Source of the DNA: Ancylostoma caninum
Taxonomy: Eukaryota > Nematoda > Chromadorea > Rhabditida > Ancylostomatidae
Assembly: GCA_037903475.1 (NCBI GenBank)
Contig: JBAJFG010000179.1
Location: 310,001 to 374,000, forward strand
Reading direction: 5' to 3'
Length of the DNA: 64,000 nucleotides
Made by a program: the position numbers and the translations under genes. Each line of letters starts with the position of its first letter. The stretch's first letter is position 1. A model generated the notes under the pieces. That model did not search any database and was not told where the DNA came from. It saw nothing but the letters and a program-made list of their open reading frames with translations. Shown one piece after another: positions 12,901-21,985 of this stretch.

Positions 12901-15900
12901 GTTCAAGCCTTGTTGTTGAATCCGGACACTCTGCAACTAGACAGGCATCTCGAACCGATGGCGACGAGAAGCAACTGGGTGTCCTGGAAAATTCGCAGCA
13001 TTATATGGGTACCAGTAATTCATCATTTTTCGAAAAGATAAAAGTGGATTCCTCAAATTGGGCAAAGAAAAAACAAATCTTCGCTGGAAATAGGCTACGG
13101 TTTTTTATAAATGACTCAGTGGACTTCTTATATAAAATTTCAACGAGGTCTAGCTTCAGGGGCTGTATGATATTACCGTTCGTCCGCCAATATCCGGCAG
13201 AAATTGTGATCCCATGTATTTTGACCAGTGACACTGACTCCGTAGAAAAGTACCGATGGGTCGTTCCACTTCATACATGGGAGACCTGAACCGCATACCT
13301 TATTCAGCATTATTTTGGTTTAATAACCAGTATTTTATTGAGAGAACAATTGCCAGAAAGTAATCCTGAAAAACTCTAATGCCAACATCCATAACTTAAC
13401 GGAGAAACTTTGTAAAGACTGGTAATTACTCTAGTTTACTACTGAGAGCAAACAATTAATTTTTGAAATTTTTCGACCTCTTCCGTACTATTGGAATGTG
13501 GGTGACATCGCCTCTTCCCAAGAAAAAAGAAAGAAAAACTGTTCACTCACCGCTTCGAGTATTATTCTTCTTTCCATTGTATTCATCATGATATACACAT
13601 TCGCGTGCCACCTCACACAGTGCTGTGCCGGGTGAGTCGCACTCGACAGCGTGGAACACACCACCGCTTATTGCTAAGCATCTGCCTTCACCATGTACAG
13701 CGAACTGGAAGTGGTCCTTTAATTTTTTCTTGACAAACTCTTATAAAAAGCTTGGGAGAAATTTTAAAATTCTCAAAAGCAACATTGAAGTGAATTTTTT
13801 ACCGCCCTGAAAAGATTGGAAACCAGAATAAGCGGGTAAAAGGTTCCCCAGGACCTGAATAACCGTTCGGATAAAGGACTGGCCAAAATAGACAGATAAT
13901 GTATACTAGATCCTGGACAAAGGCTAAAAATCTAACCGGAAAGGCGCTAGAAAGAGAATTTAAAGATTTTCCTTTTTCTCAGCCACTAATTTCTGCCTTA
14001 TCTGCACCGTAAGCAGACGCCATGAGCCCGGGCAACGTTTCGGATAATGGATCGGGCAAAACCCGTGGGTAACGGATAAATGATTAGCCAAATACGGATA
14101 TAGTTCGGAAATAATTGATTTTGCCTACCTCGAGGCGTAATCCGTTTGTCCCTTGAGGTAGCCAAAATCAATTATTTTCGACTTATGCTGAGTAATGAGA
14201 GGCACATTTTATTTTTCTTTATCCATTTATTCTTCATTTTACTTGCTAGTAATTTTTTACTACATTGAGGAAATGAAAAGGCACTTACGTCAATGGGTGT
14301 GCCATCTTCCCACATCCACTGAGATCCCCGTCTGTAACCTGACGTAAAATAAGTCCGGCGCCCATCTGGAAAGGAAACGCTTTTCCTGCAATTTTTTTTT
14401 CAACTTCTTCGTTTTTATCATCATTTTTGCCACTTTAATTATCCGAGTCAGACTAATGTATATTCAAGATTGAGTAGGGGAGACACCTGCGATTAGTTTA
14501 CATGGTAGATGGGTAAATCACATCATGGTTTCTGGAACTTCGTATTCATGAGAAATTTTATTCGCATATTTTATTCTCCTGGGAATGAGTTACTCACAGG
14601 CGTCAATACAGATTTGGACATGAATAAAAAATGAAAGTAGTTATAGGAAATATGTATGTCACCGTTTTAAGGTGAAAGACTTACAAATTTGCTCAAAAAT
14701 TTCCCAAAGTGTGGAGGATTTTTCTCCTTAGGAGCTCGTAAAGTAATTCAGAAAGGCCAGCCAGTTGATTTATCGAAAGAATTTTACTTAAACTTTCCAC
14801 ATGAACTGTGAAAGATCTACGAAACTCGCAAAAGTTTCGAGAATGTATAACTGTCCCCATGGAAAAAACTGGTATTTTCCAGGCATCACTTTTTTACATA
14901 ATCGCAGACCAGCGCTTGCAATCCCTTCTCATAAAAATACCCCCTTCCGTTGCGACCCATATTTATCCAGGTAATCGGTAGTTCCCTAACAAAACAACCC
15001 TATTCAAACGCCACTGAATAGAGTTGGCGACGGAGGCCGGCGGCATGACTCAGCTGATCTCACAGCTATTTGCACCCGTGGACGTCACCCCGTACCATTT
15101 CGTGTGGAGACATTTTCCAGCACAAATCCACAATACAAACATAACGCAAACCGAAACTCTCGGACATCAGGCGCAACAGGGCAACGCGATCCGATTCACG
15201 AGGTAGAGACAGCACCCGAAGAGAGCAGGCCATCTGCAAGGAGTGACATGAGGCAACGGAGTGTTCTTATGAAGAACGCTAGTCGTCTCAGGTAGAAGAT
15301 TATGGACAGATTTTTCTAAGCTATGCTATTTCACCTTAGAATCCTAATACTTTCGAAAGAAGCAAATGCAAGAAAAAAATTCAAAAAAGGGTTTTGTTGG
15401 CAATAATACGGGAAATCATGTGGATAGTATTGTTTGTATTAACTGATATATAGAAACGTCCAGAGGCTTTTAAAAGATGTATAACATCCGCTACGAATTA
15501 GCTTTACGGCTATTAAGGTAGTTGGTGTAGCACAGCAAGGTAAGGTGCAGCATAGCACAGCATTGGTATAGTATGGGTGTAGTAAAGGTATAGTATGGGT
15601 ATATTATAGGTACAGTAGGGGTATATTATGGTTATAGTATGGACATAGTATAGGTATAATATGGGTATAGTATAGGCATATTATGGGTATAGTTATGGTA
15701 CAATATGGGTATAGTATGAGTATAGTATGAGTGTAGTATGAATATAGTAGTATGGGCATGGTATGGGTATAATATGGGTAACGTATTGGCCTAGTATAGG
15801 TATAGTTGGGGTATGCTATAGTTGGAGCATAGTATATTTACCGCATAAGTATAGTATGGGTATAGTGTGGCTATAATATGGGTATAGTAATGTATAATAG

Positions 15901-16768
15901 GTGGATTTAGGGTTGCGGGTGGTGGATTTAGTATGGGTATGGTATGGGTATATGTGGTATGGAAGTAGTATAGTATAGCATAATATGGTAGACATGGTAT
16001 AGTATAGTATAACATAACATACTATAGCATAGTATAGCATGGGTATATTAGCAGAATACATGCATAGTAACAAAAAGGGAAGGATTAAAAAATGTAGTTC
16101 GTAAAAAAATGAAGTAAATACAGGTAGCGTGTATTATAGTATGCAGCAGACCAAGGAATACGTCAATACATCAGTTGACTAACCCTAGCATCCGAGAACG
16201 ACGCTGAAACGTAGATCGCCGTCTGAAGACACTGCCGTCCGGATGGCATCGAGCCTGGAGGACAAACTGGAAAATATAATAAATTACAGTACTAATTCTA
16301 AAGTTCCAGTGCTCTTATTGGCCAAGATCTTACAGTCTGTGGTACACTTGACGGCGATTCCATGTTTACAGTACGTGGTGGGATACGGGAAGCAGTTCGA
16401 TCCACCAACGCATGCTATCGAGTAGCTGGCTTGGGATGAAAGTGACACAGACTCGAATGAGGCCAGGTACCTAGGATGGATGGTTAAATGTGTGGAAAAT
16501 TCTTGCAATCCTTCTTGTATTCTTAAAAATTTAGTAGCAAGGATCTTCCACAGAATTAACGTGGAAAATCATTCAAAAAGAGGGATAGAAGGGATAAAAA
16601 CAGGTGAGAACATTAAAAAATACTCCCAGCAAGACTGAAGATTTAATGTCTCTATACCTGCCCAGCGAGCTGCATATCTCCTCGGCGTACTCCTCCCTGG
16701 CCGAGTTAAAACACAAGGGTAAAAAGCCGCCGTTTCGTCCTCGCACTTCGAGCACATCATCCTTTAGC
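149..16768 (-). CDS. svh-1: Secreted mosaic serine protease (SRCR-CLECT-kringle-LDLa-SRCR-LDLa-SRCR-trypsin), SVH-1-like
   Basis: Exons, 5' to 3' on the minus strand: 16768-16658, 16470-16334, 16266-16184, 15233-15152, 14365-14289, 13704-13551, 13285-13177, 12983-12886, 12662-12543, 10346-10220, 7841-7683, 5401-5289, 4380-4242, 4168-4032, 3947-3808, 3616-3546, 1844-1703, 1662-1497, 1436-1318, 532-472, 273-149. All have AG acceptors and GT donors, and all phases match, giving 822 codons plus stop. The first listed exon starts in phase 2, so the 5' end is missing here. The domains are read directly from motifs. Kringle plus trypsin in one nematode protein is the plan of C. elegans SVH-1, a plasminogen/HGF-like secreted factor known to act with the Met-like receptor SVH-2 in axon regeneration; the orthology is inferred. 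Neurotrypsin-like proteases also combine kringle, SRCR and trypsin. Several introns carry mobile elements. The intron at about 1663-1702 is doubtful (see findings). Confidence 0.87.
321..445. mobile_element. Hairpin MITE, CCAAT-core family
   Basis: The ends GGGGTGTGCATCATCGTG and CACGATGATACACCCCC are inverted, followed inward by GAGAAATGGGGC and GCCCCATTTCTC. The centre holds the GTGATTGG/CAATCAC pair seen in the sister copies. It lies within the last intron of the protease. The same terminal sequence bounds 56167-56378. Confidence 0.75.
4032..5401 (-). CDS. svh-1: Second LDLa module and third SRCR domain of the mosaic protease
   Basis: Exon 5401-5289 encodes an LDL-receptor class A repeat with six cysteines and the calcium-binding end DGSDEEDC. 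It joins in phase (GAT G + AG) to exon 4380-4242, which begins an SRCR domain (FRLVDG, then WQPVC, then ICRNMNMG). Exon 4168-4032 (137 nt) supplies the second half with the GWQLNC, C-x5-C and IRC cysteines. Its last codon is completed by the next exon to give NVSGSCGLR, the start of the protease region. LDLa and SRCR modules are known as ligand- or receptor-binding units in mosaic proteases; the ligand here is unknown. Confidence 0.85.
5845..5895 (+). repeat. Retroelement-like 3' tail with (AAAT)n
   Basis: GAGCGCGCCCCGTGGTGCATC is followed by an ATAAATAAATAAATAAAT run. It has the same organisation as the tails at 18842-18895 and 61180-61230. Confidence 0.5.
6815..7085. mobile_element. Short TA-flanked MITE with 26-bp inverted termini
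   Basis: Left CTACTCAGAACCCCAAAAAC and right GTTTTTGGGGTTCTGAGTAG are parts of 26-bp inverted repeats with one mismatch, 271 bp overall. If the TA at each edge is the target duplication, the termini start CTCAGAACCCC, which suits a Tc1/mariner-type non-autonomous element. The interior carries four copies of GTCGACAAG, two of them within CTTGTCGACAAG-like palindromes. It is in the protease intron 7682-5402. Confidence 0.8.
7683..10346 (-). CDS. svh-1: Second SRCR domain of the mosaic protease (2 exons)
   Basis: Exon 10346-10220 encodes the first half ([28 protein letters not shown]). The second half is exon 7841-7683, recognised by GWSVQC, C-x4-C and C-x5-C, the cysteine pattern of the other two SRCR second halves. 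It is 159 nt, against 137 nt for its counterparts, and contains an Ala/Ser/Arg-rich low-complexity stretch. Its phases (2 in, 2 out) fit both neighbours, which supports the call. The 2.4-kb intron between the two exons holds a dispersed repeat (8487-9025). Confidence 0.75.
8487..9025. repeat. Dispersed repeat, copy 1
   Basis: The part 8765-9025 recurs inverted at 56805-57065 (shared features: the CGACCGCGCCGCACGCG motif, GTTTGTGGGTTCCG, TCTGTCCCACAC, CCAATCACA, GTCACGCAGCCAC). The 5' part (8487-8550) is repeated in the same orientation at 10676-10735. No ORF is convincing. Confidence 0.6.
10064..10150 (+). pseudogene. Exon-like charged fragment inside a protease intron
   Basis: After a TTACAG acceptor the plus strand reads 28 codons to TGA, containing [13 protein letters not shown] and [11 protein letters not shown], a charged, heptad-like, coiled-coil-looking tail with coding-like composition. 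I could not find an upstream partner exon. It may be the last exon of a small nested gene or a fragment of a copied gene. Identity unknown. Confidence 0.25.
10440..10735. repeat. Dispersed repeat, homologous to 42585-42780 and 8487-8550
   Basis: ATTCATTTATGAATACACTC, then GCCAGAAAAAGGC, GATGCATTA, AAGAGGCGAGGAC and GATAACTAGTTTA recur in the same order at 42610-42775. On the minus strand it ends in an ATAAATGAATAG-type A/T-rich tail. The segment after about 10676 matches 8487-8550. It looks like an old retroelement 3' end beside another repeat. Confidence 0.5.
10890..11005. mobile_element. Diverged hairpin element, CCAAT-core family
   Basis: AAGCTCTGTGATTGG and CCAATCGCAGAGCTT are inverted around a short spacer. 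The arms further out (GGGGAGGG / CCCCAC) are decayed. It has the same core as 12215-12335 and 46099-46217. Confidence 0.5.
11150..11386. mobile_element. hAT-type MITE, copy A
   Basis: It begins CCGTGGCGGAAGCAGAAAGTG and ends at AAATTTGGCGACCCATTCTC before a G run. It shares the whole arrangement with 40836-41100 (opposite orientation) and 41424-41665. The right terminus is lost in the G tract. Confidence 0.65.
12215..12335. mobile_element. Hairpin MITE with exact 9-bp target duplication
   Basis: The element GGTGTGGCGCGTTAAACC...GGTATAACGCTTCACATCC is flanked on both sides by CCTCCTAAG (12206-12214 and 12336-12344). Nine-base duplications and GG-starting ends fit a MULE- or Merlin-type transposase; which one is unknown. 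Inside is the CCAAT-core pair. It lies in the protease intron 12542-10347. Confidence 0.85.
12543..13704 (-). CDS. svh-1: Kringle domain and first LDLa module of the mosaic protease
   Basis: The kringle spans three exons. The end of 13704-13551 has [12 protein letters not shown] and NTRSG. Exon 13285-13177 has [10 protein letters not shown] and the hallmark HNFCR. Exon 12983-12886 has [13 protein letters not shown] and AECP. The six-cysteine spacing and the Asn-Phe-Cys-Arg motif are diagnostic. The start of 13704-13551 is the end of the C-type lectin domain. Exon 12662-12543 is an LDLa repeat ([25 protein letters not shown]), joined by a donor at 12543/12542 to the second SRCR domain. A donor at 12886/12885 was preferred over one at 12882 because only the former keeps phase with the LDLa exon. 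Confidence 0.87.
13551..16266 (-). CDS. svh-1: C-type lectin-like domain of the mosaic protease (4 exons)
   Basis: Exons 16266-16184, 15233-15152, 14365-14289 and the 5' part of 13704-13551. In order they encode [46 protein letters not shown], then [19 protein letters not shown] and ALCEVA. This is the CLECT pattern: CPxG start, SFxDAxxxC helix, W-x-W-x-DG-x-P-x-D, final C...C...LCE. Phases are 1-0, 0-1, 1-0, 0-1, all compatible. Calcium/sugar motifs such as EPN or QPD are not apparent, so sugar binding is uncertain. The first intron contains the 15.55-16.06 kb minisatellite. Confidence 0.8.
14111..14175. repeat. Compact 25-bp-stem hairpin in the intron 14288-13705
   Basis: 14111-14135 pairs with 14151-14175 over 25 positions with two mismatches, around a 15-nt loop (arms ATAATTGATTTTG.CTACCTC). 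It could be a tiny MITE remnant or a structured RNA; no mature small RNA can be inferred from sequence alone. Confidence 0.7.
15545..16065. repeat. TATGGGTATAG minisatellite
   Basis: About 520 bp of irregular repeats of GTATGGGTATA / GGTATAGTAT, interrupted by AGTAGG and GCATAGTATAGCAT variants. It lies within the first intron of the C-type lectin segment. The long open frames in it are repeat artefacts. Confidence 0.85.
16334..16768 (-). CDS. svh-1: First SRCR domain of the mosaic protease (2 exons)
   Basis: Exon 16768-16658 encodes [18 protein letters not shown] and EEICSSLG. Exon 16470-16334 encodes [18 protein letters not shown] and GIAVKC. The split point and phases (2 in, 1 out) and the 137-nt size of the second exon are the same as for the SRCR domain nearest the protease, pointing to internal duplication. 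The domain start must lie in an upstream exon because this one begins in phase 2. Confidence 0.75.
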
Positions 16769-17243
16769 CTGCAAGAAATTTCTTGAATAACGAAAAAATT
16801 CCTCGATCGATTCTAATTATCCAGATTGCTATTCCTCTCTAGGAAATATTTTGTAATTATGTAGCTTCTTGCTAGAATTTCTGGAAATTTCAAAATTCAT
16901 CACTATGATGGAGGTGTGCTCTGGCAATACGGGAGGGGCGGTGCTAGTGTTACGCCATTGGCGTATTCGACCACCACTTCCCGTACCTCAGTGACAACTC
17001 GTCCCCCGACCGCGCGCAGTTACACTATATTCATGTTTTCATGATTAAACAACAGTTAATAAGGAAACGACGAGTATCGAGGGGCGGGAAAAGCTCACTG
17101 AGTGCACCAATCGGACAGAAGCAGCTCCACCCCGTTTTCCTCCGCCCCTCATCAAACGCATCAGACGCGAGAAATTTGAACGTGTTGCACCTCTTTTGAA
17201 CTATCGCAAAGAATATTTTTTTCTTATAAGCATGAAGAGCTAC

Positions 17244-17900
17244 GCATGCTTCAAAAATCCTGGAAGCCACAGCTGAAAATAGGAGTCAGGAAAGTATAGT
17301 ACCAAGAAACTTTTATTTGAAGTGATTTTAAGCCACGATGGTTCCAACGAAGCTCGGGAAGTTCAGCATCCGATGCAGGTTCAATTACCCAAGTTTCAAG
17401 CGTATGTGTTCCATTTTCTACAACTTATTGTTTTCATTTTCTCGCTAAGTGATCGGACATGGAGGTAGTAGAGAAACGGAATTGCTATATGTAGTAAAAT
17501 GGTAGGCCAGGATGCTTGGCTGGGCTTTTCTAAATATTTTTTCCTGCTCAGTGTCCCATTGTGCTATGAGAAATCTTGCGCTTTCAGCTTATCTTCCCTT
17601 GGATGGTTATTCCTCTATTTCTTGAGCAGCATGTAGTGTACAAATTTTCCTGAAAACTCTTGAAGCCCACACTTCGAGAAGGACTGCTTCTGTCTTCTTC
17701 AAGTTCTTTCTCAATAGAAACAGGATCCCAGTGAAAGCTGGCAATCGAAAGGAGCACATTTGCAAGCGACGAAGTTCTTTGATGTCTTCATTATAACGAT
17801 TACTACGTTTTTACATACTTACGTAGCCTTGAATGAACCAGTCTTCTCCAATATGAAGAGCACATTCACTTTCAAGAAGGTGAAAAGGTGTAATAATAAG
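17244..17900 (-). CDS. Candidate upstream exons of the mosaic protease
   Basis: Three open segments with splice-like ends lie 5' of the placed exons. 17900-17823 (phase 0 to 0, donor gtaagt) reads LIITPFHLLESECALHIG and then EDWFIQGY. 17417-17311 (phase 1 to 0) reads NGTHTLETWVIEPASDAELP and continues to LQIK. 17272-17244 is a 29-nt piece that would join phase 0 to the phase-2 start at 16768. Composition looks coding, but no domain is recognised. At least one exon between 17823 and 17417 is unresolved, and the 29-nt exon is only phase evidence. Confidence 0.4.
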
Positions 17901-18841
17901 CTAAGAAGCTGCTCGAGACTCTAGAAGACTGGTTTTCGGGAACTTAGCTGAGAGGTTATGGAAAACGAAATCGAAGAGGCCAGAAGAAGCACAAGACAAT
18001 CAGATGTTCATACGAGCAATGGGATAAAAAAGGAGAAGATGATTCCAAGTAGAGAGAAGAACCCTCAACGAGAGCTGCCGAAGAAAAAACTACGTGACCT
18101 TGGAGCGTTGCAAGATTTTCTTCACATAAATGGAGATTTCTAGTAATTTACTCATTGTGAGAAGTTAAAGGCATCTTATCTGAGAGCATGAAGTGATCGA
18201 TTAGTAAGGATAACATGATGAACACAGTCAACGTTCCTAGGATTTTTTTTAATATTCCTAGGACAAGTCAATAAAGTAAACAGCTATTCGTTCAAGGGCA
18301 TCTAAGGGGGGGGGGCAACTTTTTCGAGTAACCTCATAATTCATCTGCTCTCTACTACATACATATGTATGTATGCTTAACATTATGCTTTGCCTATAGC
18401 CTTTCTCCATGAAGAAAGATAAGTGCCCGATTATCTCCTGAAAACGGGTTTGTTGCCACATAAAGAAACCGCGCCAAAGCCATTAATGTATGTAGGGGTG
18501 TCAGCAATCCTCTGTTTGTCGCATGGTTATTCTCTTTTTCCGCCATTCATAAAACTAGTCACTACAATAAACAGTAAAATGCTTATAGATGTGAACACAT
18601 AGAAATTATTTCTATAATAGTTCTACTATAACTATTGTAGTACTTTTATTTCAGACTCTAAAGGCATTCAACCACTTTTCAGCAGCAATTACATCAATTT
18701 TCTAACATACTTTTGATTTTTATATTTTCTAACTATTTTCTTTAGTTAGTCGCTCGTCTCATCTAGTGATGAGCCTCAAGAGGACCGACTAATTATAAAT
18801 GGTTCGTCTAGACCTAACCTTCTCTCATATACTAACTTTCT

Positions 18842-18895
18842 CACATTTTATTTATTTATTTATTTATTTATTTAATACGCCCGTAGGCGCGCCAC
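18842..18895 (-). repeat. Retroelement-like 3' tail with (TTTA)n
   Basis: On the minus strand it reads GGCGCGCCTACGGGCGTATT followed by seven AAAT units. A short GC-rich end followed by a tetranucleotide tail is the form of RTE-class LINE or derived SINE 3' ends. Similar ends are at 5845-5895 and 61180-61230. Confidence 0.5.
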
Positions 18896-20276
18896 AACCT
18901 CAGGGATCTTGGTCTGCGAGATTAAACCGTAGAGGATAAAAAAACAAAAAACAACAAGAACAGATAAAAAAGAGAAGCGAGACTCCCACTGAACAAGAGA
19001 GTATTCAGTAATCAGAAATGTAGGGTGCAGAGTTAGGTTCAGGAAAGAGTAATATTGGCTAAAATTCGAAAATTTTATGAACAGAAAATGAAAAATGAAC
19101 AAAGTCAGTGGAAAAGAACAAACATTTCCACGTTTCGATTGATGGTAAAAAAACCGTTCTGCGAAAATATATACGCTAGAAAGAAAAAGGGAAGTAAACA
19201 AAATTCGTCATAACTTCTTTCGTGCCAAAAGAGGAAGTAAATAAATCCATTGAGGACTTCTTTCTGTCCTCCGTTTATTTTCTTTCTTCTTTCTCGACCA
19301 AATAACGCAAACGATGTGTTGTTGAAATTTCATTGTTGAATTTAAAAAGAACGAGAGGAAAATCAAAGGCAAGAATGAAAAAAAAAACAAATAAAAAAAG
19401 AGAGATAGAATGTCTACTAGTTACGCACGTATAGCGTATGAGGAAACAAAGTGAAGGGTGAGTAAATATTTTAGGATAGTCCTCTTAACTTACATCGATC
19501 CTAAGAGGATTACAGATCCCTACGAAAAAAAAAACTTCATTCAAGAGAATATCGCTAGTTCACGAGTTCCTCTTTCCATCAGCAGATTTCAACGAAAGTA
19601 CGGTGAATACACAGGCATCAACTCCTCCGACGACCTACATCTTATCTAGCTATTACCTCAGGGAGCAAAACTACCCTTCGCTCGGATGATTTAACGGATT
19701 TCATGCACCCTTACACATCGTTTTAGCCCAGAAATAAGAGTTTAGGTCTTTTATTTCTAATGTTTCCTTTTAGGTATTTTCAGTTTGTTGTTTTAATATT
19801 TGAAAACCTTTTCATTTTTTAATTTTTAGGGTTACTAATAGGGTTTTTGGTTTCAATTTAATATGATTTTTAACTTTTCAGAAACTGCTTTTTTCATTAT
19901 TTTTTTTGCAAATAATGATTGGTGAATTAGTTTTCTTTTCCGTAACCTTAACAGTTAAATTAATATCTAACTTTATTAAACTATAATAATATAACAAACT
20001 TGATGAAGGGATTATCTGCATCATCCTAGAAAAAAAGCAGTGAAAATAAACGAATCCAGAGAAGATAGCTTAGTTCACTCAGGTGATCTTACACCACTAC
20101 GGTTAAATGTCGCCTTAGTCGTGTACTTTGAGATTGGCAGGCGGATCTCGCTCGGATTTTGTGGAAATTCCGACTGGATTACGCAGTAATTTCGTGTAAT
20201 TTTCGTTTATATTCCTGCCGCGTTCCTTACAGTTCCCGAATTCGGGAGGAAACCGCCGGTATGAGATCATAGTTAG

Positions 20277-20392
20277 CATGCATCATTGCGATTACCCAGG
20301 GTAAACTGCTGACATCGCACAAATTTACCCACGTTCAACATTGGCTCCAGTGCGTTTACCCAGGGTAATCTTAATGATGCATACGGCTCCAT
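20277..20392. repeat. GGGTAA palindromic element, copy 1
   Basis: The arms GCATGCATCATTGCGATTAC... and ...GATTAAGAATGATGC-like ends each carry TTACCCAGGGTAA with a flanking GTTTACC/GTAAAC. The arms are inverted over about 30 bp around a TTTACCCACGTT centre. Confidence 0.75.
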
Positions 20393-20745
20393 GAGTGCCA
20401 CCAAGGGTAAGGTAGATTGAATAACCATGTGAGGGAGTTATGTGGCAGATGCCTAACACCCTAGGTGAATTAGAGCAAATCAAGAAAGGAGTTACCGTAA
20501 ACCAAACCAACGAATTCTGATAGCACCGTTTTTTCCTCCAGAAGCATACATTGATTAGATTGTGTCGAATCAGCTGATCACAAAAAAAATCGATGATCCA
20601 CTTCACGTACACGTGCCACGGATTCAAACGAGGTGGTCAATGTTTGCTCAACACTGTGCCTGCATCCAATTTCTCTATCGATAAAAAAACTATAAACTGT
20701 TTCTTTCTAGGGGTCGCTATGAATAGAAATGTAGGTTAGACAAAC

Positions 20746-20964
20746 TTGATTGGGTTTTCCTGGCGGGGCGAACAGGGAGTTATTGCAAAATGCTGGAAGC
20801 TTGCAACTAGTTGGCCTAATTTTCCAAGCCTTGCACTCAATAGCCAAAATTTTTAGCGGACTATAAACTGAGCTACTTGGGTAGACGATGAAAAACACCC
20901 ACCTAAAGGTGAACTCGCAGACCACCGGCGACCAGGCGACAGCCAGCAGAATCCAGCCTATCAT
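20746..20964 (-). CDS. Candidate signal-peptide exon plus Cys-rich exon, probable 5' end of the mosaic protease
   Basis: ATG at 20964 opens MIGWILLAVAWSPVVCEF, a short hydrophobic stretch typical of a secretory signal peptide. Donor at 20903/20902; a 42-nt intron leads to exon 20860-20746, which carries several cysteines (IECKAW, TSCKLPAFC) and ends in phase 0 at a gtttgt donor. Phase 0 matches the candidate exon at 17900. A secreted protease needs a signal peptide and this is the nearest good one on the right strand, so I assign it here by inference. A GC-rich stretch (21045-21240) just upstream could be the promoter. Confidence 0.45.
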
Positions 20965-21354
20965 AGGCTACATCCACATGCGAGACGTGCTGCAGGTCAG
21001 TACCAGTAGTAACTCGCCAGTAAACGCCAGTGTCCGACGGAAGCAGGTGCGAAGGTGGTGAACTTCGCGCGGATGGTGTCGAAGTGGGCGTGGCGACGCA
21101 GCCGTCGCGACCAGTTCGGTCGGGGTGGCGGCGACACTATGTGTGCTTATACTAGCACGTCATACAAGTAGCTGAGCGCCCCCGAAACGAGCTTTCCCCG
21201 GGGCCCGGCGTCGCTCAGAGCGGTGAGTCGCTCGCGGCTGCGGGCAGTGTGAAGAATAATGACGCATTCATAAAGATGATCATCAGCTCTGCGTCATCCT
21301 TACAACACTTAATCCTGACTGAAGATTGTCATCGCGATGTCAAATCCTGGACGT

Positions 21355-21437
21355 CTCATTGAGACTACCCAGGGTAAACTTGTTGACGCTCACATGCTAA
21401 TATGTTTACCCTGGGTAATTTGTATCACGCACACGGC
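21355..21437. repeat. GGGTAA palindromic element, copy 2
   Basis: CTACCCAGGGTAAACTTGTTG and ATGTTTACCCTGGGTAAT are inverted, with the outer parts GTCTCATTGAG and GTATCACGCACACGG. Confidence 0.7.
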
Positions 21438-21859
21438 CCATATTCTGTCCCGAAAGGGGTGGTAGGCTTATGGTAGGCGTGCGTACCTACTCTTTTTCTC
21501 ACCACCCTCTCAAGTTGCTGCACACTTCTGCGCATTCCTTTCCTCTCTATCGCCTCTCCAGCTATCTCAGTCAATGGCACTGACCACACCACGGCCCGTA
21601 TGCATCACTTGAAGTATCGGTTGTCCCATCCCTACGATATGATTACCCACAAATAGCAGCTTGATGTAGACAACTTCGTTTATGCGTAAAATGGTGATGG
21701 GTGCTAGGTTAAAAGTAAGTTCGGGTATGTCCACACGTCTACCATGGGTTACCTCGACGATGCCTACAGACTCAGCTGATGGTTACCCACAGTTTAGAAT
21801 ATCCTAACAAATCCTAACAATAGCGACATCAACATCTGATAGAAAGGCATTCACACGGG

Positions 21860-21985
21860 CCTAGATGCATCCCTGAGATTACCCAGAGTAAACGTGTTGA
21901 CGCCAGTACTAATGACTGGTAAATTTGTGTGGTGCTGACACCTTTATCCTGGGTAACCTCAAAATGCATGCAGTTCCCGGTAGCG
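21860..21985. repeat. GGGTAA palindromic element, copy 3
   Basis: GATGCATCCCTGAGATTACC, CAGAGTAAACGTGTTGACGC, a central TGGTAAATTTGTG, then TTTATCCTGGGTAACC and AAAATGCATGC in inverted order. Confidence 0.7.

Larger units (their letters stand above)
18144..20745. other. Stretch without recognised gene (probable long intron)
   Basis: It holds an A/T-rich sequence, a retroelement-like tail at 18842, one GGGTAA palindrome at 20277 and low-complexity runs. The open frames at 18872-19390 are rich in Phe/Leu/Ser and Arg/Lys and look non-coding. If the signal-peptide exon at 20964 belongs to the protease, this is its large 5' intron. Confidence 0.5.
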
